Of a stretch of DNA of 64,000 nt, positions 7,125-15,801 are shown piece after piece. Source of the DNA: Chryseobacterium sp. ISL-6 (GTDB lineage Bacteria; Bacteroidota; Bacteroidia; Flavobacteriales; Weeksellaceae); the NCBI RefSeq assembly GCF_018613715.1, contig NZ_JAGGPT010000007.1, positions 310,001-374,000 on the forward strand, read 5' to 3'. The notes under the pieces are model-generated. The model was not told the DNA's origin, did no database searches, and saw only the letters and a program-made list of their open reading frames with translations. Position 1 is the stretch's first letter; each line of letters starts with the position of its first letter. Made by a program: the position numbers and the translations under genes.

Positions 7125-9788
7125 TTATTGAACTTCAATATTCTGCTTTAAAGGCAGGTTTTTGGAAGAATTTCCGACCATAATTCGGTATGTTCCCCGT
7201 TCCACAGTCCAATTCATTTTTTCATCTAAAAATTTCAACTCTTTAATAGGAAGTTCTATGGTCACCTGCTTTGATTCTCCCGGTTTTAGATATACTTTCT
7301 GAAAACCCTTCAACTCGATCACTGGTCTAGAGACTGAGGCTAATACATCTTTTACGTAGAGTTGAACCACCTCACTTCCATTTATTGATCCCGTATTTTT
7401 AACATTAACTTTAGCAATCACGGTTTCATTTTCAGTGTACTTTAATTTATCCAATTTTAAATCCGAAATTTCAAAAGTTGTATAGCTTAATCCAAATCCA
7501 AAAGGATATAGAGGTTCACCACTTAGGTCATAGTAATCATTTCCTCTTCCGGTTGGATGGTGATTATAACTTAACGGAAGCTGACCTTCTTCAACAGGAA
7601 AAGTAATGGGTAATTTTCCAGATGGGCTTTCTATTCCGAAGAGCACTTTTGCAACTGCATTTCCACCTTGCTCTCCTGGATACCAAACATCTAAAATCGC
7701 TCCTACCTCATCTTTCCAACTGGTTGTTTTTATAGCGGAACCACCTATTAAAACTACTGTCGTAGGTTTATTTAATTTTGAAACTCTATGAATAAACTCT
7801 TCTTGATTTCCGGGAAGACTTAAAGAAGAACGGTCTTGAAATTCACCTTCATGAATTCCGGCTGTAATAATAATATGATCTACCTCTTCAGCAAGCTTTA
7901 AAGCTTCATCAAAATCCTTTTGGCCATCAGGTATTCCATAGTTCCATATCAGCTCTATATGAGCTTCGCCTCTGTTTTCCCTAAATTCTACCTTTAAATC
8001 ATACTCTTTATTTTTAGTAAAATTAACCTCAGCAGTTTGAGTTGAATAGCTAAGTTTTTCCCAACGATCAACAATCATTTTTCCATCCAAAAACAATCTG
8101 AATCCATCATTTCCCTGCAAGCCCAATTGGTACTTCCCTGACTCCGGAGCTTTTAATTTCCCGATCCACTGCACACTGTAATTATCCGGCTGTAGCTTTT
8201 CCTGATCCGGCGAATATAAGGTCCATTTAAAACTCAATTGTTCATCCTGTCTTTCAAAAGCAGGTTTCCCTTTCAGATCACTATTTGAAAAATAGCTCCC
8301 TTTTAATCCTTGCTTATTGTCAAACAACAAAAATTCACCAGGAACTGTCTTTAATTTTTTTAAATTCCAGTCAATCTCTTTTGAATAAACAATATCAACA
8401 TTTTTATTTTTACAAAATTTTTTGATTCCTTCCAATATACTCACTTTGCTTTTTCCTGGCCCGGAATATCCACCTAATCTTGCATCAGCAGCATCCGCTC
8501 CAACAATAAGAATCTTTTTCATATGCTCAGATACAGGAAGGGTATTTTCTCTGTTTTGAAGGAGAACAAACGATTCAATTGCCGCTCTTTCCGCTAACTT
8601 TGAATGGTCAATTTTCTTCAAATCTTCAATATCCTTATCTGACACATATGGATTGTCAAATAATCCCAATTCAAACTTCGCTCTTAAAACCCTTGAAACG
8701 GCGTCATCAATTCTTTCTCGTGAAATCCTGCCGTCTAAAAATGGTGGAATAAACAGTTTATAGTGTTTGTAATCTGTTTGAAAAATAACATCTAAACCGG
8801 AATTAATTGCCTGCGCAGAAGCATCATCATAATCTTTTGCTGTAAAATGCAAGACATTCGCTCCACCTACGGCACTTGCATCACTAATCACGAAGCCTTT
8901 GAAATTCCAGTCTTTTTTCAATTTTTCAGTTAGTAACCAATGGTTGGCTGTGGATGGTCTTCCATCAAGTAAATTATAAGAGGTCATTACAGATCTGCTT
9001 TTTCCTTCTATAAATACTTTATGAAAAGGAATTAAGTGAGTTTCTTCCAAATACCGCTTACTCCAATGAATCGGATAAGAATCTCTCCCACCTTCACCTA
9101 CGTTGGCGAGGAAATGTTTTGGTGTGGTAATGATTCCAAGATTTTCGAATGAACTGACAAAATTCACTCCCATCACAGAAATTAAAAAAGGATCTTCACC
9201 ATAGGTTTCTTCCGTTCTTCCCCACCGCACGTCACTGGCAATATTGACTACCGGGGTTAAAATCTGACGGATTCCCCGTAATCTTGATTCTTTAGCAATA
9301 GCTGTTGAAACATCTTTCATTAATGAAGGGTTAAATGATGCAGAGAGGGCAATTGCCTGTGGAAAAGCTGTTGCGCCTTCACGCATTAAACCATGCAGGG
9401 CTTCATCAAAAGGAATAATGGGAATTCCCAATCTTGATTCTTCAATAAAATATTCCTGGATCGTATTGATTTTCTTTGCCAGCCTCTCTCCATCTTCGTT
9501 TGCATTATATTTTAGCATTTGCCCGGCTGCTCCATCACCTTGATTTCCAGCACTCACCTGTAGTCCAAAGATTCCGTGCTGATATTGTTTTTTTGGAATA
9601 CCATCAAGATCTCCGGGAATCATGAAACATTGCCAGAACTTCTCTTCAGGAGTCATTCTTTTTAATAAATCCAGTACTCTTAGCTCAACTGGTTGTTTAG
9701 AATCTTTATATAAAGGTTTTTGTGCAGAAACGACAGCCATATTCAGAAACAAGGCCACTCCAATCAACTGATTACGATACGACTTCAT
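7125..9788 (-). CDS. Glycoside hydrolase family 3 with PA14 insert (beta-glycosidase)
   Basis: 887 aa with signal peptide ending VVSA. Order of domains: GH3 N-terminal barrel (~40-370) with the nucleophile Asp in VISDASA near residue 300; GH3 C-terminal alpha/beta domain (~400-720) interrupted by a PA14 carbohydrate-binding domain at ~490-620 (SGKYQLGLQGNDGFRLFLDG); fibronectin-III-like domain (~780-880). It should remove terminal beta-linked sugars (glucose, xylose or GlcNAc; not decidable by eye) in the periplasm. Its ATG shares one base with the stop of the upstream fucosidase (TAATG), so the two are translationally coupled and probably act on the same fucosylated glycan. Confidence 0.9.
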   Translation of the reverse strand: MKSYRNQLIGVALFLNMAVVSAQKPLYKDSKQPVELRVLDLLKRMTPEEKFWQCFMIPGDLDGIPKKQYQHGIFGLQVSAGNQGDGAAGQMLKYNANEDGERLAKKINTIQEYFIEESRLGIPIIPFDEALHGLMREGATAFPQAIALSASFNPSLMKDVSTAIAKESRLRGIRQILTPVVNIASDVRWGRTEETYGEDPFLISVMGVNFVSSFENLGIITTPKHFLANVGEGGRDSYPIHWSKRYLEETHLIPFHKVFIEGKSRSVMTSYNLLDGRPSTANHWLLTEKLKKDWNFKGFVISDASAVGGANVLHFTAKDYDDASAQAINSGLDVIFQTDYKHYKLFIPPFLDGRISRERIDDAVSRVLRAKFELGLFDNPYVSDKDIEDLKKIDHSKLAERAAIESFVLLQNRENTLPVSEHMKKILIVGADAADARLGGYSGPGKSKVSILEGIKKFCKNKNVDIVYSKEIDWNLKKLKTVPGEFLLFDNKQGLKGSYFSNSDLKGKPAFERQDEQLSFKWTLYSPDQEKLQPDNYSVQWIGKLKAPESGKYQLGLQGNDGFRLFLDGKMIVDRWEKLSYSTQTAEVNFTKNKEYDLKVEFRENRGEAHIELIWNYGIPDGQKDFDEALKLAEEVDHIIITAGIHEGEFQDRSSLSLPGNQEEFIHRVSKLNKPTTVVLIGGSAIKTTSWKDEVGAILDVWYPGEQGGNAVAKVLFGIESPSGKLPITFPVEEGQLPLSYNHHPTGRGNDYYDLSGEPLYPFGFGLSYTTFEISDLKLDKLKYTENETVIAKVNVKNTGSINGSEVVQLYVKDVLASVSRPVIELKGFQKVYLKPGESKQVTIELPIKELKFLDEKMNWTVERGTYRIMVGNSSKNLPLKQNIEVQ

Positions 9789-11230
9789 TACTGAATTATT
9801 TGAATTACTGTTGCATACTTCAACTGTTTTCTTTCATCAGGAACTTGAACATCAATTCTATTCCCCTGTTGTTTCCATTTAATTTTAGATGAAATTCCTA
9901 AAATCTTTATTGATTTCGGTTTAAAGTTTTCAGGAATTGTAAAGTTCAAATCTGAAGGTGAGGAATAATCGGATTTTTCCTGAATATGGAAAATATTCAG
10001 CATTTTTCCGTCTTTGCTTTTAGTGTAATAAAAATCTCCTTCATGATAAGGCGCGACACTTCTTGTTGCAAACACCGCAGACTGATTTTTCTCCATCCAT
10101 CCGGAAATTTCCTTTAGTCTTTCATACACAACTGCATCATAATCACCATCAGGACCTGGAGCAATATTCATCAGATAGTTTCCACCTCTTGAAATAATTT
10201 TAATTAAAGTTTCAATAATCTTTTGAGACGATTTATAATGATCGTTAGGAACATACGAAAAGGAATCTCCCATTGTGATGCAGCTTTCCCACGGAATTGA
10301 CAGTGGTTGCTCAGGAACTGCCTGCTCTGGAGTAATATAGTTTTCCCATCTTCCAGGAACAGTTCTATCTACGATGATAATTCCCGGCTGATTTTTCCGG
10401 GCCATATTCCCAATCTTATCCATATCAATATCCTGTTCCACCTTAATGGTTCTCTGCCATTCTACATGAGGATCAATCGTATTAAAAGGTCGAACCCAGC
10501 CTCCATCCAGCCAAAGAATATCTATTTTGCCATAGTGTGAAGTGAGTTCATTAAGCTGATTAAATGTGAATGTCTTAAAGTTCTCCCATCTTTCAGGATA
10601 TTTTTTTGGATCGTAGTTTACATTTCTGTCTTTAGGTGGAAAATAAGACCACCAATAATCATTAGAATGCCAGTCGGGTTTTGAGAAATAGGCACCAATC
10701 TTAAAACCATCTTTTCGAAACGTATTAAAAATCTCTTTTGTAATATCTGCTTTTGGATTCCTAGAAAAAGGGGTCTTTGGAGAAGTAATTTTATAATCTG
10801 ATTCCCTGGTATCATACATGGCAAAACCATCGTGATGCTTCGTTGTAAAAACAACATATTTCATTCCCGCCTTTTTCGTAGCATCAGCCCATTTTTGGGG
10901 ATTAAATTGAGTCGGATTAAAAGTAGTCTGCAGGTTTTCATAATTCTTTACGTATTCATTGTATGTTTTCCCATGCTCGGACTTACGTTGAGTCCATGAT
11001 TCATCTTCAGGACATAAACTCCAGCTTTCAACCACTCCCCATTGGCTGTAGGTTCCCCAATGCATAAAAAGTCCGAATTTTAAATCCTGCCAGTCTTCCA
11101 GGTTTTTTACAACTAAAGGATCAGTAGGCTTTTCATAACCTTTTGAAACATTATGTGCCTGTGAAAAAAAGGTTGCAGAAAGAAAAAATGATGCAAGAAA
11201 AAAGGTTTTAGTTTTTTGTTGGATGAGCAT
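9788..11230 (-). CDS. Alpha-L-fucosidase, GH29
   Basis: 480 aa, exported (N-terminal signal ending FFSQA). It has the GH29 landmarks: FGLFMHWGTYSQWG near residue 50, the paired KHHDGFAMYD motif (~130), and IDILWLDGGW (~235), which holds the nucleophile Asp. The C-terminal ~90 residues are beta-rich and could bind sugar. It releases terminal L-fucose. It is the first gene of a two-gene unit with the GH3 enzyme (one-base overlap). No SusC/SusD pair or regulator is visible next to it, so this is not a full polysaccharide utilisation locus within the window. Confidence 0.92.
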   Translation of the reverse strand: MLIQQKTKTFFLASFFLSATFFSQAHNVSKGYEKPTDPLVVKNLEDWQDLKFGLFMHWGTYSQWGVVESWSLCPEDESWTQRKSEHGKTYNEYVKNYENLQTTFNPTQFNPQKWADATKKAGMKYVVFTTKHHDGFAMYDTRESDYKITSPKTPFSRNPKADITKEIFNTFRKDGFKIGAYFSKPDWHSNDYWWSYFPPKDRNVNYDPKKYPERWENFKTFTFNQLNELTSHYGKIDILWLDGGWVRPFNTIDPHVEWQRTIKVEQDIDMDKIGNMARKNQPGIIIVDRTVPGRWENYITPEQAVPEQPLSIPWESCITMGDSFSYVPNDHYKSSQKIIETLIKIISRGGNYLMNIAPGPDGDYDAVVYERLKEISGWMEKNQSAVFATRSVAPYHEGDFYYTKSKDGKMLNIFHIQEKSDYSSPSDLNFTIPENFKPKSIKILGISSKIKWKQQGNRIDVQVPDERKQLKYATVIQIIQ

Positions 11231-11655
11231 AGAGAAATACTTTTCGCTAAAGTAATAATCCTGTTATGAATTCGCAAAAAATAGTTTTTTACTCAAATTG
11301 CTGATTATTCAACAACAGATCACTCAGATTTATCTACAGATCTGTGATCGTTTTTAGTTCCCACAGACTTCACAGATCCTTTCATTTTTATCGGAGATAA
11401 AAACCTTGAGCTTTAAAAACTCAATACTTAAAAAAACTTAGCGCCTTTGCGTTTAACTATTCTTCAGCTGCTTTAATGCAAAGTTTTATAATGATGCTGT
11501 TTAATTTAAGTTAGCAAAGAATAGCTTCGCTTAAGAAGCTTCTGGGGAAAATATAAAAATCTTTGATTTTTCAAGAACTTATGTGATCTTCTTATACGGT
11601 ATGTATCAAACCTAAAATAACTAAAGTGTCTAAAAACTTTTGTGTCTTTTGTGGT
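11231..11655. other. 425-bp intergenic region with degenerate dispersed repeats
   Basis: No convincing gene. It holds fragments typical of Chryseobacterium intergenic DNA. There is an inverted pair around 11318-11350 (ATCACTCAGAT and ATCTGTGAT), a GCGCCTTTGCGTTTAAC stretch near 11440-11456, and at its right end a repeat that recurs inverted at 37868-37963. The fucosidase promoter must lie near the left end and cannot be pinned down. Confidence 0.6.
11551..11655 (+). repeat. Dispersed intergenic repeat, copy A
   Basis: Shares AATCTTTGATTTTT, TTCTTATAC, AAAATAACT and CTTTTGTGGTT, in the same order and spacing, with the reverse complement of 37868-37963. The two copies are diverged. Both lie between genes. 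Confidence 0.75.
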
Positions 11656-12549
11656 TTAAATTAAATTTTGTAATGTAACATCAATATCCGGAAAAGAAAA
11701 CCGGAAATTATTTTTCACCAATATTCCTGGATATACATTTCTGCTTTTTAGTAAAAGTTCTGTTTCTGTTCTCAAAAATATAGATGCAATTTCTAATTGC
11801 CAGAGCGGAGCATTCATTCCAAAAGGCATTCTTAATCGAGCTCTTAACTTCTTCATCAATTCTTCATTGGATAGAGGATTCGGTGCTGTTACATTAATTG
11901 GACCTGAAATATTTTCATTTTTAATGATCCATTCTACTGCACGACAGAAATCATCTACATGAATCCAACTGACATTTTGATTTCCTTTTCCCTGTTTACC
12001 TCCTAAGCCCAATTTCGTGATCTGAAGAAGTTTTGGAAAAGCACCTCCATTTTTTCCTAATACAATAGAAGTTCGTAAAGCCACTTTTCTTACCTCATCA
12101 TGTCCAACTTTGAAAAATTCTTTTTCCCAGCTTTTACAGATATTCATTGAAAAATCATCGCCAATAATTCCATTTTCTTCAGTGTTCAAATGCTTTTCTG
12201 AATGCACATAAATGGTAGCTGAACTTGCATTGAGCCAAACTTTAGGCTTGTTAATACAGTTATCAATGGCTTGCTGAAGCACTTTTGTACTTTCAATTCT
12301 TGACGTATAAATTTCTTTTTTATTTTCATCAGTATACCTGCAGTCAACGGATTTCCCTGTAAGATTGATTAAAACATCAGAATCTTCAAGGAAATCTTTC
12401 CATTTATCTAATGTTTGGGCATCCCAATATACTTCGTTTTTGCGTTTCGGATTTCTGGTTAAAATATAAACCTGATTTCCTTTTTCTATAAAATATCTTT
12501 CTAGATTTCTTCCAAGAAAGCCGGTTCCAGCAGCTATAATTATTTTCAT
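11656..12549 (-). CDS. TIGR01777 family NAD(P)-dependent epimerase-like protein
   Basis: 297 aa. It is an extended short-chain dehydrogenase with the nucleotide-binding loop AGTGFLGRNLERYF at residues 7-20, then LINLTGKSVDCRY near 80 and a C-terminal region (MPFGMNAPLWQLEI) typical of the SulA/YfcH group. The reaction is unknown for the family. It is the last gene of a five-gene operon starting at 14954. The spacing to the preceding gene (75 bp) is larger than elsewhere in the operon and is filled by a heptanucleotide tandem repeat. Confidence 0.88.
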   Translation of the reverse strand: MKIIIAAGTGFLGRNLERYFIEKGNQVYILTRNPKRKNEVYWDAQTLDKWKDFLEDSDVLINLTGKSVDCRYTDENKKEIYTSRIESTKVLQQAIDNCINKPKVWLNASSATIYVHSEKHLNTEENGIIGDDFSMNICKSWEKEFFKVGHDEVRKVALRTSIVLGKNGGAFPKLLQITKLGLGGKQGKGNQNVSWIHVDDFCRAVEWIIKNENISGPINVTAPNPLSNEELMKKLRARLRMPFGMNAPLWQLEIASIFLRTETELLLKSRNVYPGILVKNNFRFSFPDIDVTLQNLI

Positions 12550-12557
12550 GATTATTG

Positions 12558-12592
12558 GGTTTAAGGTTTAAGGTTTAAGGTTTAAGGTTTAA
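12558..12592. repeat. Five tandem copies of GGTTTAA
   Basis: Five perfect copies of a 7-base unit, starting 9 bases upstream of the epimerase ATG (minus strand), so they fall in the ribosome-binding region. A related inverted piece (CTTAAACCTAATT) lies at about 12613-12625. Slippage would change the leader length, and so possibly expression, but not the reading frame. Confidence 0.9.
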
Positions 12593-12624
12593 GTAAAATA
12601 CTTTCTTAGGAAACTTAAACCTAA

Positions 12625-13329
12625 TTAAATGATATATTTTTTTACTTTGACTTCAATTTCAGAGCCTTCGGCAAGCATTACGGATATGGGTTCCTGATCA
12701 TTCAAAAACTCAAAATCCTTTCCATAGATACTACGAAATTCAATGTCCAGTTGATAGCTTTTTACAGGATAATACTCCCATTTTGGATGGCAAACCTCAT
12801 ATTCAGATGTTTTACTATCTCTTTTGGTAAAGCCATAATAATGTTCGGTAATGAATTCAAACTCTGAGTTACTTTCCATTGGTAATGCTTCACTATCTGC
12901 TATCACCTCGATAGAATGCCAGCCTTTATCTTTCCACGAATATTGAACTTTCAGTTCACTATCTTCTTGATGAATCAAGTTTTTCATCGGCATTGTTTTG
13001 TAATTCTCTTTGTAAAAAGAATTGGCTATAAAACTTAATGCCCATTTCGGAACAATCTCTTTAATGAAAACAACTCCTCTTTTCCAGGTGTTCTTTTCTT
13101 TTTTCTTTACATAAAAACGAAGATTTACTTCTTCAAAATCCTGGTAAAAAGGGATTGACATTCCCAGTAATTTTGTATTTAAAAACATAAAGCCCACTAC
13201 ACTTACATAACATTTTCCATTATAAAAATCGAGTTCGGTACCTTGTGGAAGGTATTTTTCCAGAATTTCCGGACTTACTTCATAATTGATGATGGCTAAT
13301 TTGCGCCATTCGGCTTTTAGAAAGTTCAT
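12625..13329 (-). CDS. DUF2071 (YqjF-like) family protein
   Basis: 234 aa, soluble. It has the family pattern: FLKAEWRKLAIINYEV at the start, YLPQGTELDFYNGKCYVSVVGF split between residues ~28-50 (PQGTELD and GKCYVSVVGF), then FEEVNLRFYV and an H-rich segment (EHYYGFTKRDSK). The function is unknown; the family folds like acetoacetate decarboxylase. The start overlaps the end of the SRPBCC gene by 4 bases (ATGA), so the two are coupled. Confidence 0.88.
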   Translation of the reverse strand: MNFLKAEWRKLAIINYEVSPEILEKYLPQGTELDFYNGKCYVSVVGFMFLNTKLLGMSIPFYQDFEEVNLRFYVKKKEKNTWKRGVVFIKEIVPKWALSFIANSFYKENYKTMPMKNLIHQEDSELKVQYSWKDKGWHSIEVIADSEALPMESNSEFEFITEHYYGFTKRDSKTSEYEVCHPKWEYYPVKSYQLDIEFRSIYGKDFEFLNDQEPISVMLAEGSEIEVKVKKYII

Positions 13330-13775
13330 GATTCAGCTGCTTTTTTAATGGTTGCATTTCTTTCCAGCAAAAAGCCTTTAAGATAATTTTTAAGGAAAAA
13401 TGTATTAAACAATTTTCCGACAATGTTAAATGGAGATTCAAACTCGAAAATATCTGTCATTATTGTATTTTTACCTTCTTGTTTAAACAAATGCTGGTGT
13501 TTTAAAGATTTAAAGGTTCCTTTCAACATAATATCTGTAAACTCATAAGGTTTTTCCATGCTGCTTATCTTTGAGGTATGCGTTTGATAGAATCCTAAAT
13601 GTTTTGCTCTCCAGGTTACCGTTTCATTCAGTTCTATTAATCCACTTGTACGTCCTGCAATAGCTTTTTCCTTAGTTTTGAATGTTGACTTCTGGTGTAA
13701 ATCAATATCTCTCGCCAGATCAAAAACTACATCAATATCAGCTTTAATAATCGTTTCTAAACAAATTCTAGACAT
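13326..13775 (-). CDS. SRPBCC (START-like) ligand-binding protein
   Basis: 149 aa. It begins MSRICLETIIKADIDVVFDLARDIDLHQKS, here recognised from VFDLARDIDLH, and continues with ELNETVTWRAKHLG and MTDIFEFESPF, the usual order of the polyketide cyclase/SRPBCC helix-grip fold. It probably binds a hydrophobic small molecule. It overlaps the upstream DCC gene by 8 bases and the downstream DUF2071 gene by 4 bases, inside the five-gene operon. Confidence 0.88.
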   Translation of the reverse strand: MSRICLETIIKADIDVVFDLARDIDLHQKSTFKTKEKAIAGRTSGLIELNETVTWRAKHLGFYQTHTSKISSMEKPYEFTDIMLKGTFKSLKHQHLFKQEGKNTIMTDIFEFESPFNIVGKLFNTFFLKNYLKGFLLERNATIKKAAES

Positions 13776-14580
13776 ACCAGTAAATTAAAGTAATTAAAAC
13801 TATTGTTCTGTAGATAATCCAGCTTATTGTTGGAAGAAAATTTAATCTTAAAATTTTGCATCTTCTTACATGCTCAAAAAACATGATAGAAACGATCATT
13901 CCAAAATAAATAATATAGAAAACAGAATTGAAATTGGTAAATAAAACAGGTATTAAAAGTAGCGTTCCAATCAATGACACGGTCATCATATTCCCCAGGT
14001 AATCCCAGATCTTATCTTTCAAATACTTTTTTAAAAATAGGGTTTGCCATGCAATTTGTCCTAAACAAACTATAAATTCCCTAAGAAAACTATGACCTAA
14101 ATTCAAATTAAACTTACCTGTGTACAGACTCAAAATATATGCTGAGAAAAATACAACAAAAACCATGTATGTCAACCTGTATTTTAAATTAAAATCCGGA
14201 ATACAAGATTGATCTGAATAGTCTTTTTTTGATGGAATAATCTGCTTTCTATTGTAAGAAACAAAAGAATATAATTTTTTAAAAAACCAATACAAAGGTT
14301 TTATTCTCGCTATTTTCTCCAATACCGGAAATGAATTTCCAATGATTAAAAGTAAACTGTCCAAACCATAAACAACTTCATTCTTATTGTGATCAACTAA
14401 AGCGATTTCATTTTTTGCACGGTTAAAATCTACAATTGATTTGTTTTTAAAAGTCATTTCACTAAATGCTTCTCTTCCATTTTCATCAAGCATTCCACAT
14501 TTTGTAAACCCTTTTGAATAGATATTGCACATAGGACATTCATTGTCGTAGATGAGGGTGTGGTTTTTTAGCGTTTTCAT
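13768..14580 (-). CDS. DCC family (DUF393) protein with membrane domain
   Basis: 270 aa. The N-terminal ~120 residues have the thioredoxin-like DUF393 signature: YDNECPMCNIYSKG with a CPMC pair at residues ~15-18, then ALVDHNKNEVVYGLDSLL. From ~135 on there are four to five hydrophobic segments (for example LTYMVFVVFFSAYILSL, IVCLGQIAWQTLFL, VSLIGTLLLIPVLF, IIYFGMIVSIMFF). It may be a membrane-bound thiol-disulfide oxidoreductase, but the redox role is unproven. It overlaps both neighbours by 4-8 bases. Confidence 0.85.
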   Translation of the reverse strand: MKTLKNHTLIYDNECPMCNIYSKGFTKCGMLDENGREAFSEMTFKNKSIVDFNRAKNEIALVDHNKNEVVYGLDSLLLIIGNSFPVLEKIARIKPLYWFFKKLYSFVSYNRKQIIPSKKDYSDQSCIPDFNLKYRLTYMVFVVFFSAYILSLYTGKFNLNLGHSFLREFIVCLGQIAWQTLFLKKYLKDKIWDYLGNMMTVSLIGTLLLIPVLFTNFNSVFYIIYFGMIVSIMFFEHVRRCKILRLNFLPTISWIIYRTIVLITLIYWYV

Positions 14581-14954
14581 TTTGTATGTTTTAAAGATTG
14601 GTATATTTTGTAAGTCTCATAAGTGTATAAAAATGCTAACACCGGACTGTATATAAGAGCAGCTATCAGAATGAATCCAAAAAAATTTGTAACATCATTA
14701 TCATTTGGATTTAATCCTACTACAGCAACAGAGAGCCAAACAGGAATTATGCCTATTCCGTAAACAATATAGACTATTGATTTTTTCTTTTGCTGAAGAG
14801 CTTTTATGAAAAAGCTTATTAACTGTGGGATTCCCACTATGAAATAGAATAAAATAAATCCTACTCCTAAAAATACACCTATAAAAGCCGCTGTGATTCC
14901 CATTATTAAACAAGATAATTGAATATAGTAGTCATAGGTTATCCATTTTTCCAT
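14577..14954 (-). CDS. Four-helix inner membrane protein of unknown function
   Basis: 125 aa with about four hydrophobic segments (LSCLIMGITAAFIGVFLGV, FILFYFIVGIPQLISFF, YIVYGIGIIPVWLSVAVVG, FGFILIAALIYSPVLAFLY). No family is recognised. It is the first clear gene of the operon that runs down to 11656 and overlaps the DCC gene by 4 bases. A degenerate copy of the repressor's palindrome lies about 90 bases upstream, so it is probably repressed by the GbsR-type protein. Confidence 0.75.
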   Translation of the reverse strand: MEKWITYDYYIQLSCLIMGITAAFIGVFLGVGFILFYFIVGIPQLISFFIKALQQKKKSIVYIVYGIGIIPVWLSVAVVGLNPNDNDVTNFFGFILIAALIYSPVLAFLYTYETYKIYQSLKHTK

Positions 14955-14959
14955 GTCAA

Positions 14960-15034
14960 TCAGTTTTTAAAAGTTATTCTTTTTCTTCTTCCGAAATAAA
15001 AGATCAGAAATAAATGAATGATTAAATTTTTCAT
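14960..15034 (-). CDS. Possible 24-residue membrane peptide
   Basis: A short reading frame begins 9 bases after the 15043-15066 operator copy and ends 5 bases before the next gene's ATG. The product has a hydrophobic stretch (NLIIHLFLIFYFG) followed by a basic tail (RRKRITFKN). It could be a real small protein, a leader peptide or chance. Confidence 0.25.
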   Translation of the reverse strand: MKNLIIHLFLIFYFGRRKRITFKN

Positions 15035-15042
15035 AATTATTA

Positions 15043-15066
15043 TATTTTCAATAATCTTTGAAAGTT
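15043..15066. promoter_or_regulatory. Degenerate copy of the GbsR-type operator
   Basis: Matches the perfect palindrome at 16352-16375 at 20 of 24 positions, keeping TTTCAATAAT and TTGAAAGTT. It sits upstream of the 14954 to 11656 operon. Its position and similarity suggest the repressor encoded at 15802 controls this operon. Confidence 0.65.
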
Positions 15067-15103
15067 AATTTGAAATAAAAAAGGATTTTGAATCCTTTCC
15101 GTG

Positions 15104-15793
15104 CTATAAATTATTCTTTTTTAGATAGCCTGATATTTTATCATATAGATGGAAATGACAAGTTCCATCAATAATTGTATCATATTTCCCTTTGTATTCA
15201 AAAATATAAATCCCTGTAGTTGTACATCCACCATTTTGGGGTATCTGACGTATCCTGTTTTCAATATCGATGAAGTAGGCGAGTTCTTTTTTATCTATTT
15301 TCTTTGACCTTTGACCTCTCCAAACAAAATAATCATTCCCTTTATTTTCAAGGACCACAGAATCCGCATTATGATGAAAACAGCCCTTAGATTGATAAAT
15401 TAGTTTTACATTACTATCTTTCAAGCTTTCAAATGCTAAATTTGCAATCTTTTTAATTGACTTATCAGGATTAATACTTATTCTATAATTTTTCGACTCA
15501 GCAACAACCTGTTCTTCATTTATTTTATCTCCAAAAAGATTGGTGTACACAAATGTATATTTTCCTTTATCAATACTATCAATTTCAATTCTCTGATCTA
15601 GGCTCGGAGTATATTCATCCGGCTTTAAACTCCTAAAAACCTTATTATTTCTCAGAATAGTAATTTCAAAGAGATCATAAAACCTTTTATCTGATTTGTC
15701 TACACTCTCTATGTTTATATCAAAACTCGCATACACCTTTTTTTGACAGCTCATCATACTCGCTAATAAAAATAATAGAATAAACTTTTTCAT
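15104..15793 (-). CDS. Lipoprotein of unknown function
   Basis: 229 aa with a lipoprotein signal (MKKFILLFLLASMMSC, acylated Cys16). The mature part is beta-rich (FEITILRNNKVFRS, YTFVYTNLFGDK) and has a Cys pair in the second half (KGCFHH and GGCTTTGIY). It is probably anchored in the periplasm or outer membrane. It starts 8 bases after the stop of the repressor gene, so the two are co-transcribed and it is probably autoregulated with it. Confidence 0.75.
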   Translation of the reverse strand: MKKFILLFLLASMMSCQKKVYASFDINIESVDKSDKRFYDLFEITILRNNKVFRSLKPDEYTPSLDQRIEIDSIDKGKYTFVYTNLFGDKINEEQVVAESKNYRISINPDKSIKKIANLAFESLKDSNVKLIYQSKGCFHHNADSVVLENKGNDYFVWRGQRSKKIDKKELAYFIDIENRIRQIPQNGGCTTTGIYIFEYKGKYDTIIDGTCHFHLYDKISGYLKKNNL

Positions 15794-15801
15794 TCTCTTT
15801 G

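Noticed and set aside
8880..8900. Missing GH3 nucleophile (SDA instead of SDW)
   Set aside because: The Asp itself is present, and the residue after it varies in the family pattern, so the site looks functional.
12558..12592. CRISPR-like array
   Set aside because: The repeats are 7 bases with no spacers; it is a simple tandem repeat.
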